Part shown: positions 18,760-26,733 of the stretch, piece by piece
Layout of the letters: every line of letters starts with the position of its first letter
Numbering within the stretch: position 1 is the stretch's first letter
Assembly: GCA_963204785.1 (NCBI GenBank)
Contig: CAUJHG010000061.1
Location: 1 to 37,380 of the forward strand
Reading direction: 5' to 3'
Origin: Pseudomonadota bacterium
GTDB lineage: Bacteria; Pseudomonadota; Gammaproteobacteria; Burkholderiales; Burkholderiaceae_E
Length of the DNA: 37,380 bases
Made by a program: the position numbers and the translations under genes
Notes under the pieces: model-generated
Seen by the model: only the letters and a program-made list of their open reading frames with translations
What the model was told of the DNA's origin: nothing
The model's database searches: none

Positions 18760-19929
18760 TCAGGAAGGAGGCGGCCGTGCAGGGAAGGTGACGACGTGGT
18801 CGGCATCGAAGCGGATGCCGATGTGTTCGCCGATCGCGTGGTTGTGGTGGCTCGGCACCAGCGCGAGCAGCTCCGCCCCGCTGGGCAGTCGCAGCGTGTA
18901 CAGGAACTGGGCACCCCGGAAGGCCTTGCGGATCACTTCGGCCAGCAGCGGACTGTGGTCGTCGTGGATGACGTCGTCCGGGCGCAGCAGCACCACCACC
19001 TCGCCGCTGTCGCCAGCGCTGATGCTGGCCAGCGCCTGGTCGCTGGGCGAGTGGATCGGCAGCGCCCCGAGCTCGAACTCGACGCTGGCGCTTCCGTCGT
19101 GCTCGCGCAGCACGCCCGGGAGGAAGGAGCCGAGTCCGACGAAATCGGCCACTTCGCGCGTCACGGGGCGGTGGTAGAGCCGGTAGGGCGAGTCCCACTG
19201 GGCGATCGACCCTGCCTGCATCACGCCAACGACGTCGGCCATGGCGAAGGCCTCGTACTGGTCGTGGGTGACCAGCAGGGCGGTCGTCTGCGCTTCCCCC
19301 AGGATCTCGCGCAGCTCCATCGCCAGGCGTTCGCGCAGTTCGGGGTCCAGGTTGGAGAAGGGTTCGTCGAGCAGCAGCAGCGCCGGACCGGGGGCGAGTG
19401 CGCGGGCGAGCGCGACCCTTTGCTGCTGGCCTCCGGAGAGCTCGTGCGGGTAGCGGGCACCGAAGTCGCGCATCCCGACCAGGCGCAGCATCCGGGCGAC
19501 GCGCTCGCTGCGCTGTGATGCGGGCATGCGTCGCAGGCCGAAGGCCACGTTGGACGCGACGTCCAGGTGGGGAAACAGCGCGTAGTCCTGGAAGACCACG
19601 CCGACCCCGCGGCGCTCCGGCTCCACCCATCGGCTTGCCGAAGCGACGGTCCGGTCGTCGATCCGGACCTCCCCGGCGTCGGGCCGCAGGAAACCGGCGA
19701 TCGCCCGCAGGGCAGTGGTCTTGCCGCAGCCCGACGGGCCGAGCAGGCATCCGATCTGGCCGCGCAGCAGCGTGAAGTCCAGGTGCTCGATGACCCGCAC
19801 CTGGCCCGCCGGCCCGGCGAAAGTGACCTGCAGGTCACGGACCTGGAGTGCGGGGACTTGCGGCGAATCGTGGGCGGGGCCCTTGTGGTCCGCCGCTGCG
19901 CAGGAAGGAGGGGGGGGGGATGAATGCAT
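18760..19929 (-). CDS. ABC transporter ATP-binding protein, FbpC type
   Basis: ATPase subunit of a ferric-iron or related small-ligand importer. It has Walker A LLGPSGCGKTTALRA (about 60-74), Q-loop VVFQDYALFPHL, signature LSGGQQQRVALARAL, Walker B ALLLLDEPFSNLD and H-loop LLVTHDQYEAFAMAD. A C-terminal TOBE-like regulatory region of about 110 residues follows. The ATG at 19929 gives 389 residues. Earlier in-frame ATGs at 19950 and 19968 exist, and no start lies between 19929 and the conserved domain. The N-terminus MHSSPPPPSC is encoded by a run of ten C. The partner permease gene is divergent, and no substrate-binding protein is nearby. The substrate is by family resemblance only. Confidence 0.87.
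   Translation of the reverse strand: MHSSPPPPSCAAADHKGPAHDSPQVPALQVRDLQVTFAGPAGQVRVIEHLDFTLLRGQIGCLLGPSGCGKTTALRAIAGFLRPDAGEVRIDDRTVASASRWVEPERRGVGVVFQDYALFPHLDVASNVAFGLRRMPASQRSERVARMLRLVGMRDFGARYPHELSGGQQQRVALARALAPGPALLLLDEPFSNLDPELRERLAMELREILGEAQTTALLVTHDQYEAFAMADVVGVMQAGSIAQWDSPYRLYHRPVTREVADFVGLGSFLPGVLREHDGSASVEFELGALPIHSPSDQALASISAGDSGEVVVLLRPDDVIHDDHSPLLAEVIRKAFRGAQFLYTLRLPSGAELLALVPSHHNHAIGEHIGIRFDADHVVTFPARPPPS
19910..19919. repeat. Ten-base G/C homopolymer in the 5' end of the ABC ATPase gene
   Basis: Ten consecutive G on the plus strand, read as C on the minus strand, cover codons 4-7 of the ATPase from the ATG at 19929. A change of one base would shift the frame before the ATPase domain. 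The tract is also 10-19 bp upstream of the TATAAT facing the permease gene. Confidence 0.9.
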
Positions 19930-19934
19930 ATAAT
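19929..19934 (+). promoter_or_regulatory. Consensus TATAAT in the AT-rich divergent region
   Basis: An exact TATAAT lies in a rare AT-rich patch between the divergent ABC genes. No -35 is visible at 17 bp, where the G tract sits, so an activator or an unusual spacing would be needed. A regulator such as Fur could bind here, but I see no convincing Fur box. Confidence 0.35.
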
Positions 19935-20068
19935 TCGCGTTCACCCGCATTCTACCGAAGCGCGCCATCGACTCTCCCAAGATCGCAGCCACGCGCCCAT
20001 CGGCAGGCGCTCCGTGGCGCTCGCCGCTCGAGCGTGCCTCCTCGTCCACGCTCGCCGCGCTGGCAAGC

Positions 20069-21682
20069 GTGGGCGCGCTGATGACGGCTGCGCCGATCCT
20101 GGTCCTGCTGGCGCTGGCGGCCTCGCCCGCGGCAGGCTGGGACACCCTTGCGCATCTGGCCGCAACGGTGCTGCCCTCCACCCTGCTGGTCACGGTGCAA
20201 CTGGCCGCGATCGTCCTGGTGGTGGTCCTGGTCATCGGCGTCGGGCCGGGCTGGCTGGTGGCCGCCTACGAGTTCCCGGGGCGGCGCTGGCTGGCCTGGG
20301 CGCTCGTGCTGCCGCTGTCGATCCCGGCCTTCGTCATGGCCTACGCGTACACCGACTTCTTCGACACCTCCGGCCCCTTCCAGGGCTGGCTGCGCGAGCT
20401 GACCGGCTGGCAGGTGCGTCAGTACTGGTTCCCCGACATCAGGTCCCTGCCCGGGGCGGGGCTTGTGCTCGGCGTCGCCCTCTACCCTTACGTCTACATG
20501 ATGGCGCGCAACGCCTTTGCCGAGCGCAGCCCGTCGCTGGCCGAAGCCGCGCGCTCGCTGGGCCTGCCCCGGCGCCTCGCGTGGTGGCGGGTGACCTGGC
20601 CGGTCGCGCGTCCCGCGATCGCTGCCGGCTGCGCGCTGGTGCTGATGGAGACGCTCGCGGATTTCGGCACCGTCAGCTACTTCGGTGTGGACACGCTGAC
20701 GGCTGCGATCTACCGCTCCTGGCAGGGTCTCGGCGATCGCGTTGCCGCGGCCCGGCTGGCCTTCGTGCTGCTGGCGATGGTGGGGGTGCTGGTGGCGCTC
20801 GAGCGCAGGCAGCGGCAGCGGATGCGCTTCCACGCCCGGGCAGCGACGCCGGCGCCGCGGGTGCAACTGCACGGCTGGAGCGCCTGGCGTGCCACGACGC
20901 TGTGCCTGCTGCCGGTGCTGTTCGGATTCCTGCTGCCGGCCCTGCTGCTGCTGCGGGCCTGGCTTGCCGCCGGCGCACCCACCGACGCGCGGATGTTCGA
21001 CTGGGTGCTGAACTCGGTGCTGCTGGCGAGCTTCGCCGCGGCCCTGATCCTGCCCGCGGCACTGGTGATCGCCTATGCGGCGCGCCTGGTGCCGCGTCGC
21101 TTCGTCGGCTACGCAGTGGCCATGGCCTGTGCGGGATACGCGCTTCCCGGCGTCGTGATCGGCATCGGCCTGATGGTGTGGGTCGGCAGCATCGACCGGA
21201 TGCTGGGAATGCTCCTGCTGGGCGGCACTGTGGTTGCGGTGGTCTATGCCTATGGCGTGCGCTTCTTCTCGATCGCCTTCCAGGCGATGGAGGCCGCGCT
21301 CACGCGCATCAGCCCGTCGATGGACCACAGCGCACGCAGCCTGGGGCTGACTCCGCTGGAGGTGCTGCGTGAAGTGCACTGGCCCCTGCTGCGCCCGAGC
21401 ATCGCGGGCGCAGCGCTGCTCGTCGTCGTCGACTGCCTGAAGGAGCTCCCCGCGACCCTCGTGTTGCGACCCTTCGACTTCGACACGCTGGCCGTGAGCG
21501 CCTTCCACTTCGCGGCCGACGAGCGGCTCGGCGAGGCTGCGCTGCCTTCGCTGCTGATGATCCTGGCCGGGCTGCTGCCGGTGCTGCTGCTGTCCAGGCT
21601 TGCCGGGCGCGCAGCGACGGCTTCGAAGCCGCGGCCAGCGCCTGCGCCCGGACAGGCTGGCGGCGCGCGACAAGCCGTCTGA
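20069..21682 (+). CDS. ABC transporter permease, FbpB type (fused two-domain)
   Basis: Inner-membrane permease with two BPD_transp_1 halves in one chain, as in ferric-iron permeases. About twelve hydrophobic segments are seen. Each half has an EAA-type loop that docks the ATPase: EAARSLGLPRRLAWWRVTWP in the first, and DHSARSLGLTPLEVLREVHW in the second. The loop sequence DFGTVSYFGVDTLT is also typical. The GTG at 20069 is the first ordinary start codon in the frame and gives 537 residues, but it has no ribosome-binding site. The frame is open back to 19934 with protein-like codons and only ATT, ATC or CTG as possible starts. It is followed by tRNA-Val, whose promoter overlaps its last codons. 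The substrate is uncertain. Confidence 0.87.
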   Translation: MGALMTAAPILVLLALAASPAAGWDTLAHLAATVLPSTLLVTVQLAAIVLVVVLVIGVGPGWLVAAYEFPGRRWLAWALVLPLSIPAFVMAYAYTDFFDTSGPFQGWLRELTGWQVRQYWFPDIRSLPGAGLVLGVALYPYVYMMARNAFAERSPSLAEAARSLGLPRRLAWWRVTWPVARPAIAAGCALVLMETLADFGTVSYFGVDTLTAAIYRSWQGLGDRVAAARLAFVLLAMVGVLVALERRQRQRMRFHARAATPAPRVQLHGWSAWRATTLCLLPVLFGFLLPALLLLRAWLAAGAPTDARMFDWVLNSVLLASFAAALILPAALVIAYAARLVPRRFVGYAVAMACAGYALPGVVIGIGLMVWVGSIDRMLGMLLLGGTVVAVVYAYGVRFFSIAFQAMEAALTRISPSMDHSARSLGLTPLEVLREVHWPLLRPSIAGAALLVVVDCLKELPATLVLRPFDFDTLAVSAFHFAADERLGEAALPSLLMILAGLLPVLLLSRLAGRAATASKPRPAPAPGQAGGARQAV

Positions 21683-21696
21683 ATCTGTGCTACATT
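21667..21696 (+). promoter_or_regulatory. tRNA-Val promoter
   Basis: GCGACA (21667-21672) and an extended -10, TGCTACATT (21688-21696), are 18 bp apart and start transcription a few bases before the tRNA. The -35 lies inside the permease coding sequence. Confidence 0.5.
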
Positions 21697-21706
21697 TGCG
21701 GTTTGC

Positions 21707-21783
21707 AGGCGCGTAGCTCAGCTGGTTAGAGCACCACCTTGACATGGTGGGGGTCGTTGGTTCGAGTCCAATCGCGCCTACCA
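21707..21783 (+). tRNA. tRNA-Val(GAC)
   Basis: A 77-nt cloverleaf with encoded CCA. The acceptor stem AGGCGCG pairs with CGCGCCT, the anticodon stem CCACC/GGTGG holds the loop TTGACAT with anticodon GAC, the D-arm is GCTC...GAGC, and the T-loop is TTCGAGT. It reads GUC and GUU. Confidence 0.97.
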
Positions 21784-21798
21784 GATTCGGTAGGAAGG

Positions 21799-21834
21799 CA
21801 GGCACCCGGCGCAAGCGCCTGGTGCCTGTTTTTT
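21799..21834 (+). terminator. Rho-independent terminator of tRNA-Val
   Basis: CAGGCACC pairs with GGTGCCTG, and inside, after one C/T mismatch, GGCG pairs with CGCC. Six T follow at 21829-21834. It begins 15 bp after the tRNA. The following stretch up to 21987 shows no gene or clear signal. Confidence 0.9.
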
Positions 21835-21987
21835 CGGCTTTTCGACAGCAGAAGACCCCGGTGGCTGAAGCGCTCGCGCGCCGGCGCATCGCGAGGCCCT
21901 CTGCGTCGGCCGGCCGGCGCCGCCTTCGCCCTGGCACCGGCGGCCAGGCGACGGCGCACCGTGTCTCTGTCGCCTCTGCAGCCTTGC

Positions 21988-22017
21988 TTGACATTGCCGC
22001 TCGTTGCACCGCATCAT
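21988..22017 (+). promoter_or_regulatory. Promoter of the thrS leader
   Basis: A perfect TTGACA (21988-21993) and CATCAT (22012-22017, 4 of 6) are 18 bp apart. The predicted start near 22024 opens the thrS leader, about 270 nt before the thrS ATG. Confidence 0.55.
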
Positions 22018-22111
22018 CAATGGCTCGATGAGAGCGAGAGGGCAGACCTGGGGAGGATCGGGTCCCGAGCGTTCCCGCTGCATCCACCCTGGACGAGGGA
22101 GGGCCTGTTCG

Positions 22112-22159
22112 ATGATGCCGCTCGAGACACCGCGAACTCGGCTGTCGCTGCAGTCCTGA
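22112..22159 (+). CDS. Candidate thrS leader peptide (15 codons)
   Basis: ATG ATG starts an ORF encoding MMPLETPRTRLSLQS and ending at the TGA at 22157-22159. AGGGAGG (22096-22102) lies 9 bp before the first ATG and is itself part of a hairpin with CCACCCT (22084-22090). The two threonine codons, ACA (22127) and ACT (22136), and the CGA between them are codons one expects to be uncommon in a GC-rich genome. A ribosome reaching the stop would cover the antiterminator strand at 22165-22171. A ribosome stalled at the threonine codons would leave it free. The ORF is short and could occur by chance; confidence comes from its placement. Confidence 0.4.
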   Translation: MMPLETPRTRLSLQS

Positions 22160-22190
22160 CGCCAGGCCGGGCTTCCTTCGTCCCCAGAAA

Positions 22191-22212
22191 GCGCGGCCCC
22201 GGCCGCGTTTTT
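22191..22212 (+). terminator. Intrinsic terminator/attenuator upstream of thrS
   Basis: CGCGGC (22192-22197) pairs with GCCGCG (22202-22207) around a CCCC loop, extendable to a seven-pair stem in tight-loop form. Five T follow (22208-22212), then CG and four more T. It is 82 bp before the thrS ATG and points into the gene, as an attenuator would. Confidence 0.7.
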
Positions 22213-22294
22213 CGTTTTCCGGCCCCAGCAATCGGGCCATCGTTCGCCGGCATCGGCCCCGCAGGGCCTGCGGCAAGTCGTGAAGGTGCGCCAG

Positions 22295-24253
22295 ATGAGC
22301 GAGAACGCAGTTGTCGATGCCCCGGTCAAGGTCACGCTGCCCGATGGTTCCGTGCGCGAATTCCCCGGCCCGGTCACCGTTACCGAGGTTGCGCGCTCGA
22401 TCGGCGCGGGACTGGCCAAGGCCGCACTGGCTGGCCGGGTCGACGGTGAACTGGTCGACCTGAGCCACCGCATCGAGGCAAGCGCGAGCCTGGCGATCGT
22501 CACCGAGCGCGATGCCGAAGGCCTCGACATCATCCGGCATTCGACCGCCCACCTGCTTGCCTACGCGGTCAAGACCCTGTTCCCGGATGCGCAGGTGACC
22601 ATCGGCCCGGTGATCGAGAACGGCTTCTACTACGACTTCTCCTACAAGCGCCCCTTCACCCCCGAGGACCTCGATGCGATCGAGGCGAAGATGCGCGAGC
22701 TCGCGGCGAAGGACGAGCGGGTGGTGCGCGAGGAGTGGGACCGCGACGACGCGGTGCGCTTCTTCGAATCCATCGGGGAGAAGTACAAGGCCGAGATCAT
22801 TGCCTCGATTCCGGCCGGCGAGCGCATCTCGCTCTACCGCGAGGGCGGATTCGTCGACCTGTGCCGCGGCCCGCACGTGCCGAACACCGGGCGTCTGAAG
22901 GTGTTCAAGCTGATGAAGCTTGCCGGCGCCTACTGGCGCGGGGACTCCCGCAACGAGATGCTGCAGCGCGTGTACGGCACCGCGTGGACCAGTCAGAAGG
23001 ACCAGGACGCCTACCTGCACATGCTCGAGGAGGCCGAGAAGCGCGACCACCGTCGGCTGGGGCGCGAACTCGATCTCTTCCACATGCAGGAGGAGGCGCC
23101 GGGGCTGGTCTTCTGGCACCCGAAGGGCTGGGCGATCTGGCAGGTGGTCGAGCAGTACATGCGCAGCATTTATCGCGAAAGCGGCTACCAGGAGGTCAAG
23201 GGGCCGCAGATCCTCGATCGCAGCCTCTGGGAGCGCACCGGGCACTGGCAGAACTACCGGGAGAACATGTTCACCACGGAGTCGGAGAACCGTCACTACG
23301 CGCTCAAGCCGATGAACTGTCCGGGCCACGTGCAGATCTTCAAGTCGGGCCTGCGTTCGTACCGGGAGCTGCCGCTGCGCTATGGCGAGTTCGGCCAGTG
23401 CCACCGCAACGAGCCTTCGGGCGCGCTGCACGGGATCATGCGCGTGCGCGGCTTCACCCAGGACGACGGCCACGTGTTCTGCACCGAGGAACAGATCCTC
23501 GACGAGTGCGTTGCGTTCACCGAGCAGCTGCACGCGGTCTACCGCGACTTCGGTTTCACCGACATCCTCTACAAGGTCGCCACCCGTCCGGAGAACCGCG
23601 TCGGTTCCGACGAGCTCTGGGATCGCGCCGAGGCGGCGCTGATGGAGGCGCTGCGCCGCTCGGGGCTCGACTTCACGATCGTTCCGGGCGATGGCGCCTT
23701 CTATGGCCCCAAGATCGAGTACACGCTGAAGGACGCGCTGGGCAGGCAGTGGCAGTGCGGCACGATCCAGGTCGACTTCAACATGGCCGAGCGTCTGGGC
23801 GCCGAGTACGTCGCGGAGGACAACTCGCGGCGCACGCCGGTCATGCTGCACCGTGCGATCGTCGGCTCGCTCGAGCGCTTCATCGGGATCCTGATCGAGC
23901 ATCACGCCGGCGCCCTGCCGATGTGGCTGGCTCCGGTCCAGCTTGCGGTCGCAAGCATCACCGATTCCCAGGCGGAATATGCGCAATCCGTTGCACAAGC
24001 GCTGAGAAAACAAGGATTTAGGGTCCAGACGGATTTGCGCAACGAGAAGATCAACTATAAAATCCGCGAGTTGAGCCTGCAGAAGCTGCCGTACATCCTC
24101 GTGGTGGGCGAAAAGGAGAAGCAGGCAGGCAGCGTGGCCGTGCGCGCGCGCGGGGGCCTGGATCTCGGAGTGCTCACGCTCGAGGAGTTCGCCGCGCGCC
24201 TCGCCCGGGAGGTGGCTGAGAAGCGCTCCTCCCCAGCGCCCAGGCAGGCCTGA
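22295..24253 (+). CDS. thrS: Threonyl-tRNA synthetase
   Basis: Class II synthetase for tRNA-Thr. From the ATG at 22295 (AAGGTG about 6 bp upstream) the product has 652 residues; a GTG at 22280 would add five. Order: TGS domain (about 10-72), editing/SAD domain with HSTAHLL and the [15 protein letters not shown] segment, then the catalytic core. Zinc ligands are Cys in PMNCPGHV, His in QDDGHVFC and His in IEHHAGALP. Motif 2 includes [20 protein letters not shown]. The C-terminal anticodon-binding domain contains [16 protein letters not shown]. It heads the conserved thrS-infC-rpmI-rplT-pheST-ihfA cluster and is preceded by the candidate attenuator. Confidence 0.97.
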   Translation: MSENAVVDAPVKVTLPDGSVREFPGPVTVTEVARSIGAGLAKAALAGRVDGELVDLSHRIEASASLAIVTERDAEGLDIIRHSTAHLLAYAVKTLFPDAQVTIGPVIENGFYYDFSYKRPFTPEDLDAIEAKMRELAAKDERVVREEWDRDDAVRFFESIGEKYKAEIIASIPAGERISLYREGGFVDLCRGPHVPNTGRLKVFKLMKLAGAYWRGDSRNEMLQRVYGTAWTSQKDQDAYLHMLEEAEKRDHRRLGRELDLFHMQEEAPGLVFWHPKGWAIWQVVEQYMRSIYRESGYQEVKGPQILDRSLWERTGHWQNYRENMFTTESENRHYALKPMNCPGHVQIFKSGLRSYRELPLRYGEFGQCHRNEPSGALHGIMRVRGFTQDDGHVFCTEEQILDECVAFTEQLHAVYRDFGFTDILYKVATRPENRVGSDELWDRAEAALMEALRRSGLDFTIVPGDGAFYGPKIEYTLKDALGRQWQCGTIQVDFNMAERLGAEYVAEDNSRRTPVMLHRAIVGSLERFIGILIEHHAGALPMWLAPVQLAVASITDSQAEYAQSVAQALRKQGFRVQTDLRNEKINYKIRELSLQKLPYILVVGEKEKQAGSVAVRARGGLDLGVLTLEEFAARLAREVAEKRSSPAPRQA

Positions 24254-24310
24254 TTCCCCGAAGCCCCGCGTGAGTGCAGGGGCTCCGAACAAACCAATGG
24301 AGATCACAGC

Positions 24311-24832
24311 ATAGCTACCGAACGTTCGCATCGCATCAACGGTGAAATCACTGCATCCGAGGTGCGCCTCGTCGGCATCGACAACGAGCCGATCGGAATC
24401 GTGGGGTATCGCGAGGCCATGCGCATGGCCGAGGAAGCCGATGTCGACCTGGTCGAGATCGCGCCCACCGCCCAGCCGCCTGTCTGCCGCCTGATGGACT
24501 ACGGCAAGTTCAAGTACCAGGAACAGAAGCGCGCGCACGATGCCCGACTGAAGCAGAAGATCATCCAGGTCAAGGAAGTCAAGTTCCGGCCTGGCACCGA
24601 CGAAGGCGACTACCAGATCAAGTTGCGCAACCTGATCCGGTTCCTCGAGGAAGGCGACAAGGCGAAGGTCACGCTTCGCTTCCGGGGGCGCGAGATGGCG
24701 CACCAGGAATTCGGTTACCGCCTGCTCGAGCGCGTCCGCGACGACCTCGAAGCGATCGGACAGGTCGAGCAGATGCCCAAGCTCGAGGGGCGGCAGATGA
24801 TCATGGTGGTGGCGCCGAAGAAGAAGAAGTAG
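24311..24832 (+). CDS. infC: Translation initiation factor IF-3, AUA start codon
   Basis: IF-3 binds the 30S subunit and rejects initiation at non-canonical codons and with wrong tRNAs. The conserved N-terminus [21 protein letters not shown] is in frame directly behind an ATA at 24311, with GGAG (24299-24302) 8 bp upstream. No ATG, GTG or TTG lies between, and a start at the GTG at 24362 would cut off conserved residues. The 173-residue product has both domains, joined by the basic linker near [18 protein letters not shown], and the C-terminal [20 protein letters not shown]. coli infC uses AUU, which allows IF-3 to repress its own synthesis. AUA here suggests the same control. Confidence 0.93.
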   Translation: MATERSHRINGEITASEVRLVGIDNEPIGIVGYREAMRMAEEADVDLVEIAPTAQPPVCRLMDYGKFKYQEQKRAHDARLKQKIIQVKEVKFRPGTDEGDYQIKLRNLIRFLEEGDKAKVTLRFRGREMAHQEFGYRLLERVRDDLEAIGQVEQMPKLEGRQMIMVVAPKKKK

Positions 24833-24864
24833 TCGTTCGGCGACACCAGAGGAATTCGCACAGG

Positions 24865-24879
24865 GCCCGGCCCTGGCGG
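24865..24879 (+). other. Hairpin in the infC-rpmI spacer
   Basis: CAGGGC and GCCCTG form a six-pair stem around CCG in the 128-bp spacer before rpmI. In many bacteria L20 represses rpmI-rplT through RNA structures near here. No detailed L20 site is recognisable by eye. Confidence 0.35.
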
Positions 24880-24960
24880 ACAGAAGCCGAGCGGGTCGTC
24901 GAAGTTCCGGACGGTGATCCGGGCACCCGACAAGGCATTAGAAGGAAGAGAAGGGCCAGC

Positions 24961-25158
24961 ATGCCCAAGATGAAGACCAAGAGAGGCGCCGCGAAGCGAT
25001 TCCGCGTGCGCGCAGGCGGCACCGTCAAGCGGGGCCAGGCGTTCAAGCGCCACATCCTCACCAAGAAGACCACCAAGAACAAGCGTCAGCTGCGCGGGGC
25101 GGTCGAGGTCCACACGGCCGACGTCGTCTCGGTTCGTGCAATGCTCCCCTACGCCTGA
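24961..25158 (+). CDS. rpmI: 50S ribosomal protein L35
   Basis: A basic 65-residue protein of the large ribosomal subunit. [20 protein letters not shown] and ending RAMLPYA are characteristic, and GHILTKKT-like residues appear as [17 protein letters not shown]. Length is standard. GAAGGG lies about 6 bp before the ATG. It is followed by rplT after 12 bp, the usual pair. Confidence 0.97.
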   Translation: MPKMKTKRGAAKRFRVRAGGTVKRGQAFKRHILTKKTTKNKRQLRGAVEVHTADVVSVRAMLPYA

Positions 25159-25170
25159 CGGAGGAACGCA

Positions 25171-25533
25171 ATGCCCAGAGCCAAACGTGGAGTCACGGCG
25201 CGAGCGCGCCACAAGAAGGTGCTGGAGCGCGCCAAGGGCTACCGCGGTCGTCGCGGCAATGTCTATCGCGTCGCAGTCCAGGCGGTCATGCGCGCGGGGC
25301 AGTACGCCTACCGCGATCGTCGCACCAAGAAGCGGGTCTTCCGCTCCCTGTGGATCACCCGGATCAACGCGGCGGCGCGTGAGCACGGCATCAGCTACAG
25401 CGTGTTCATCAACGGCCTGAACAAGGCCTCGATCGGCCTGGACCGCAAGGTGCTCGCCGACCTCGCGGTCAACGACAAGCCGGGCTTTGCCGCCATCGTC
25501 GGCAAGGTCAAGGCCCAGCTCGGGGTCGCCTGA
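25171..25533 (+). CDS. rplT: 50S ribosomal protein L20
   Basis: A 120-residue RNA-binding protein needed early in 50S assembly, and in E. coli the repressor of its own operon. It begins [18 protein letters not shown] with the long basic N-terminal helix ([19 protein letters not shown]), then [20 protein letters not shown], and ends [16 protein letters not shown] strong GGAGG (within 25159-25165) precedes the ATG. Confidence 0.97.
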   Translation: MPRAKRGVTARARHKKVLERAKGYRGRRGNVYRVAVQAVMRAGQYAYRDRRTKKRVFRSLWITRINAAAREHGISYSVFINGLNKASIGLDRKVLADLAVNDKPGFAAIVGKVKAQLGVA

Positions 25534-25588
25534 GCCGGACGCGGCAGCGCCGCCGCGGCGGCGTGAGGCCGCGGCACGCAGGTAGCGC

Positions 25589-25613
25589 ACGGGGCCTTGG
25601 CGGGCCCCGTTTC
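25589..25613 (+). terminator. Hairpin with short U-run between rplT and pheS
   Basis: ACGGGGCC (25589-25596) pairs with GGCCCCGT (25603-25610) around TTGGCG, followed by TTT CC ATTT. It may partly end the ribosomal message or modulate pheST. No Phe-rich leader peptide like E. coli pheM is seen before it. Confidence 0.5.
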
Positions 25614-25646
25614 CATTTGGACGAATTCCTTTCCCGAGACGAGTCG

Positions 25647-26666
25647 ATGGACACATCCCTTCAGAACATCGTCGACGAGGCCCGCGCGATGATCGCGGCG
25701 GCCGACGCCGCGTCGCTTGCCGCTGCCAAGGCGCGCTTCCTGGGCAAGGAGGGGCTCCTCACCCAGAGGATGAAGACCCTCGGCAAGCTCGAAGCCCGGG
25801 AACGCTCCCGGGTGGGCAAGGAACTCAACGAGGTCAAGCAGGCCATCGAGGCGCTGGTGAACGCGCGCGAGGCAGCGCTCGCCAAGCTCGAGCTCGACGC
25901 GCGCCTGGCCCAGGAGGCGATCGACGTCACGCTGCCCGGCCGCGGTCTCGGGCGTGGCGGCCTGCACCCGATCACGCTGACCATCGAGCGTATCGAGGCG
26001 ATCTTCCGCTCGATCGGCTTCGACGTTGCCGACGGCCCGGAGATCGAGGAGGACTTCTACAACTTCACCGCGCTCAACACGCCGGAAAACCACCCGGCGC
26101 GCTCGATGCACGACACCTTCTACGTGGAAGGGCAGGACAGCTCCGGAAACGGACTGCTGCTGCGAACGCATACCAGCCCGGTGCAGATCCGCTATGCGCG
26201 GATGCACAAGCCGCCGATCAAGGTGATCGCCCCCGGCAAGACCTACCGGGTCGACTCCGACGCGACCCACTCGCCGATGTTCCATCAGTTCGAGGGACTG
26301 TGGGTCGACGAGGACATCAGTTTCACCGACCTGAAGAGCGTCTACACCGACTTCCTGCGCAAGTTCTTCGAGACCGACGAACTCGACGTGCGCTTCCGTC
26401 CGTCCTACTTCCCGTTCACCGAGCCCTCGGCCGAGATCGACATGCGCTTCCACAGCGGCCCGCTGGCCGGACGCTGGCTCGAGGTCTCGGGCTCCGGCCA
26501 GGTGCATCCCGCCGTGATGCGCAACTACGGGCTGGATCCGGAGCGCTACATCGGCTTCGCGTTCGGCTCGGGAATCGAACGGCTCGCGATGCTGCGTCAC
26601 GGCATCGGCGACCTGCGCCTGTTCTACGAGAACGACCTGCGTTTCCTCGCGCAGTTCAACCCCTGA
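25647..26666 (+). CDS. pheS: Phenylalanyl-tRNA synthetase alpha subunit
   Basis: Catalytic subunit of the (alpha-beta)2 synthetase charging tRNA-Phe. The 339 residues start [20 protein letters not shown], forming the coiled-coil that contacts tRNA (about 1-90). The frame remains open 84 bp further back, but this start fits the family. [20 protein letters not shown] opens the catalytic core. Motif 2 is in [18 protein letters not shown] (about 201-218) and motif 3 in [19 protein letters not shown] near the end. GAGACGAG before the ATG is a modest ribosome-binding site. It is paired with pheT 67 bp downstream. Confidence 0.97.
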   Translation: MDTSLQNIVDEARAMIAAADAASLAAAKARFLGKEGLLTQRMKTLGKLEARERSRVGKELNEVKQAIEALVNAREAALAKLELDARLAQEAIDVTLPGRGLGRGGLHPITLTIERIEAIFRSIGFDVADGPEIEEDFYNFTALNTPENHPARSMHDTFYVEGQDSSGNGLLLRTHTSPVQIRYARMHKPPIKVIAPGKTYRVDSDATHSPMFHQFEGLWVDEDISFTDLKSVYTDFLRKFFETDELDVRFRPSYFPFTEPSAEIDMRFHSGPLAGRWLEVSGSGQVHPAVMRNYGLDPERYIGFAFGSGIERLAMLRHGIGDLRLFYENDLRFLAQFNP

Positions 26667-26733
26667 CCGGCGCCGCAGCCTGCCCCTGCGTGCGCGGGGA
26701 CGACGGACGCATCCAACGAAACGAGATCGAGCG

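Larger units (their letters stand above)
22024..22212 (+). ncRNA. thrS leader RNA with candidate attenuator
   Basis: The predicted transcript from 22024 contains a short peptide ORF (22112-22159) and an intrinsic terminator at 22192-22212, all before thrS. GGCCGGG (22165-22171) can pair with CCCGGCC (22198-22204), which would destroy the terminator stem. CAGGCC (22163-22168) can also pair with the upstream GGCCTG (22102-22107). This arrangement of mutually exclusive helices fits ribosome-mediated attenuation. The leader could alternatively be released as a separate RNA of about 190 nt. Confidence 0.45.

Noticed and set aside
19920..19960. Fur box between the ABC genes
   Set aside because: The patch is AT-rich, but no good match to GATAATGATAATCATTATC or its hexamer repeats is present.
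22024..22212. T-box riboswitch controlling thrS
   Set aside because: TTCGTCCCC before the terminator recalls T-box terminators, but the conserved antiterminator core AGGGTGGNACCGCG and a clear stem I are missing, and T-boxes are rare in betaproteobacteria.
22024..22212. 6S RNA
   Set aside because: The length is similar, but I could not form the long closing stem with a large central bubble; a competing terminator and leader ORF explain it better.
21840..22280. Protein-coding gene between tRNA-Val and thrS
   Set aside because: Open frames there cross the terminators, lack ribosome-binding sites and show no domain; only the 15-codon leader ORF has a plausible start.
19952..24703. 1583-codon minus-strand open frame
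   Set aside because: It runs antisense through the permease, a tRNA, a terminator, thrS and infC and has shadow composition; GC-rich DNA creates such frames.
25589..25646. Phe-rich leader peptide for pheST
   Set aside because: Frames after the hairpin contain scattered Phe codons but no start with a ribosome-binding site and a Phe run.
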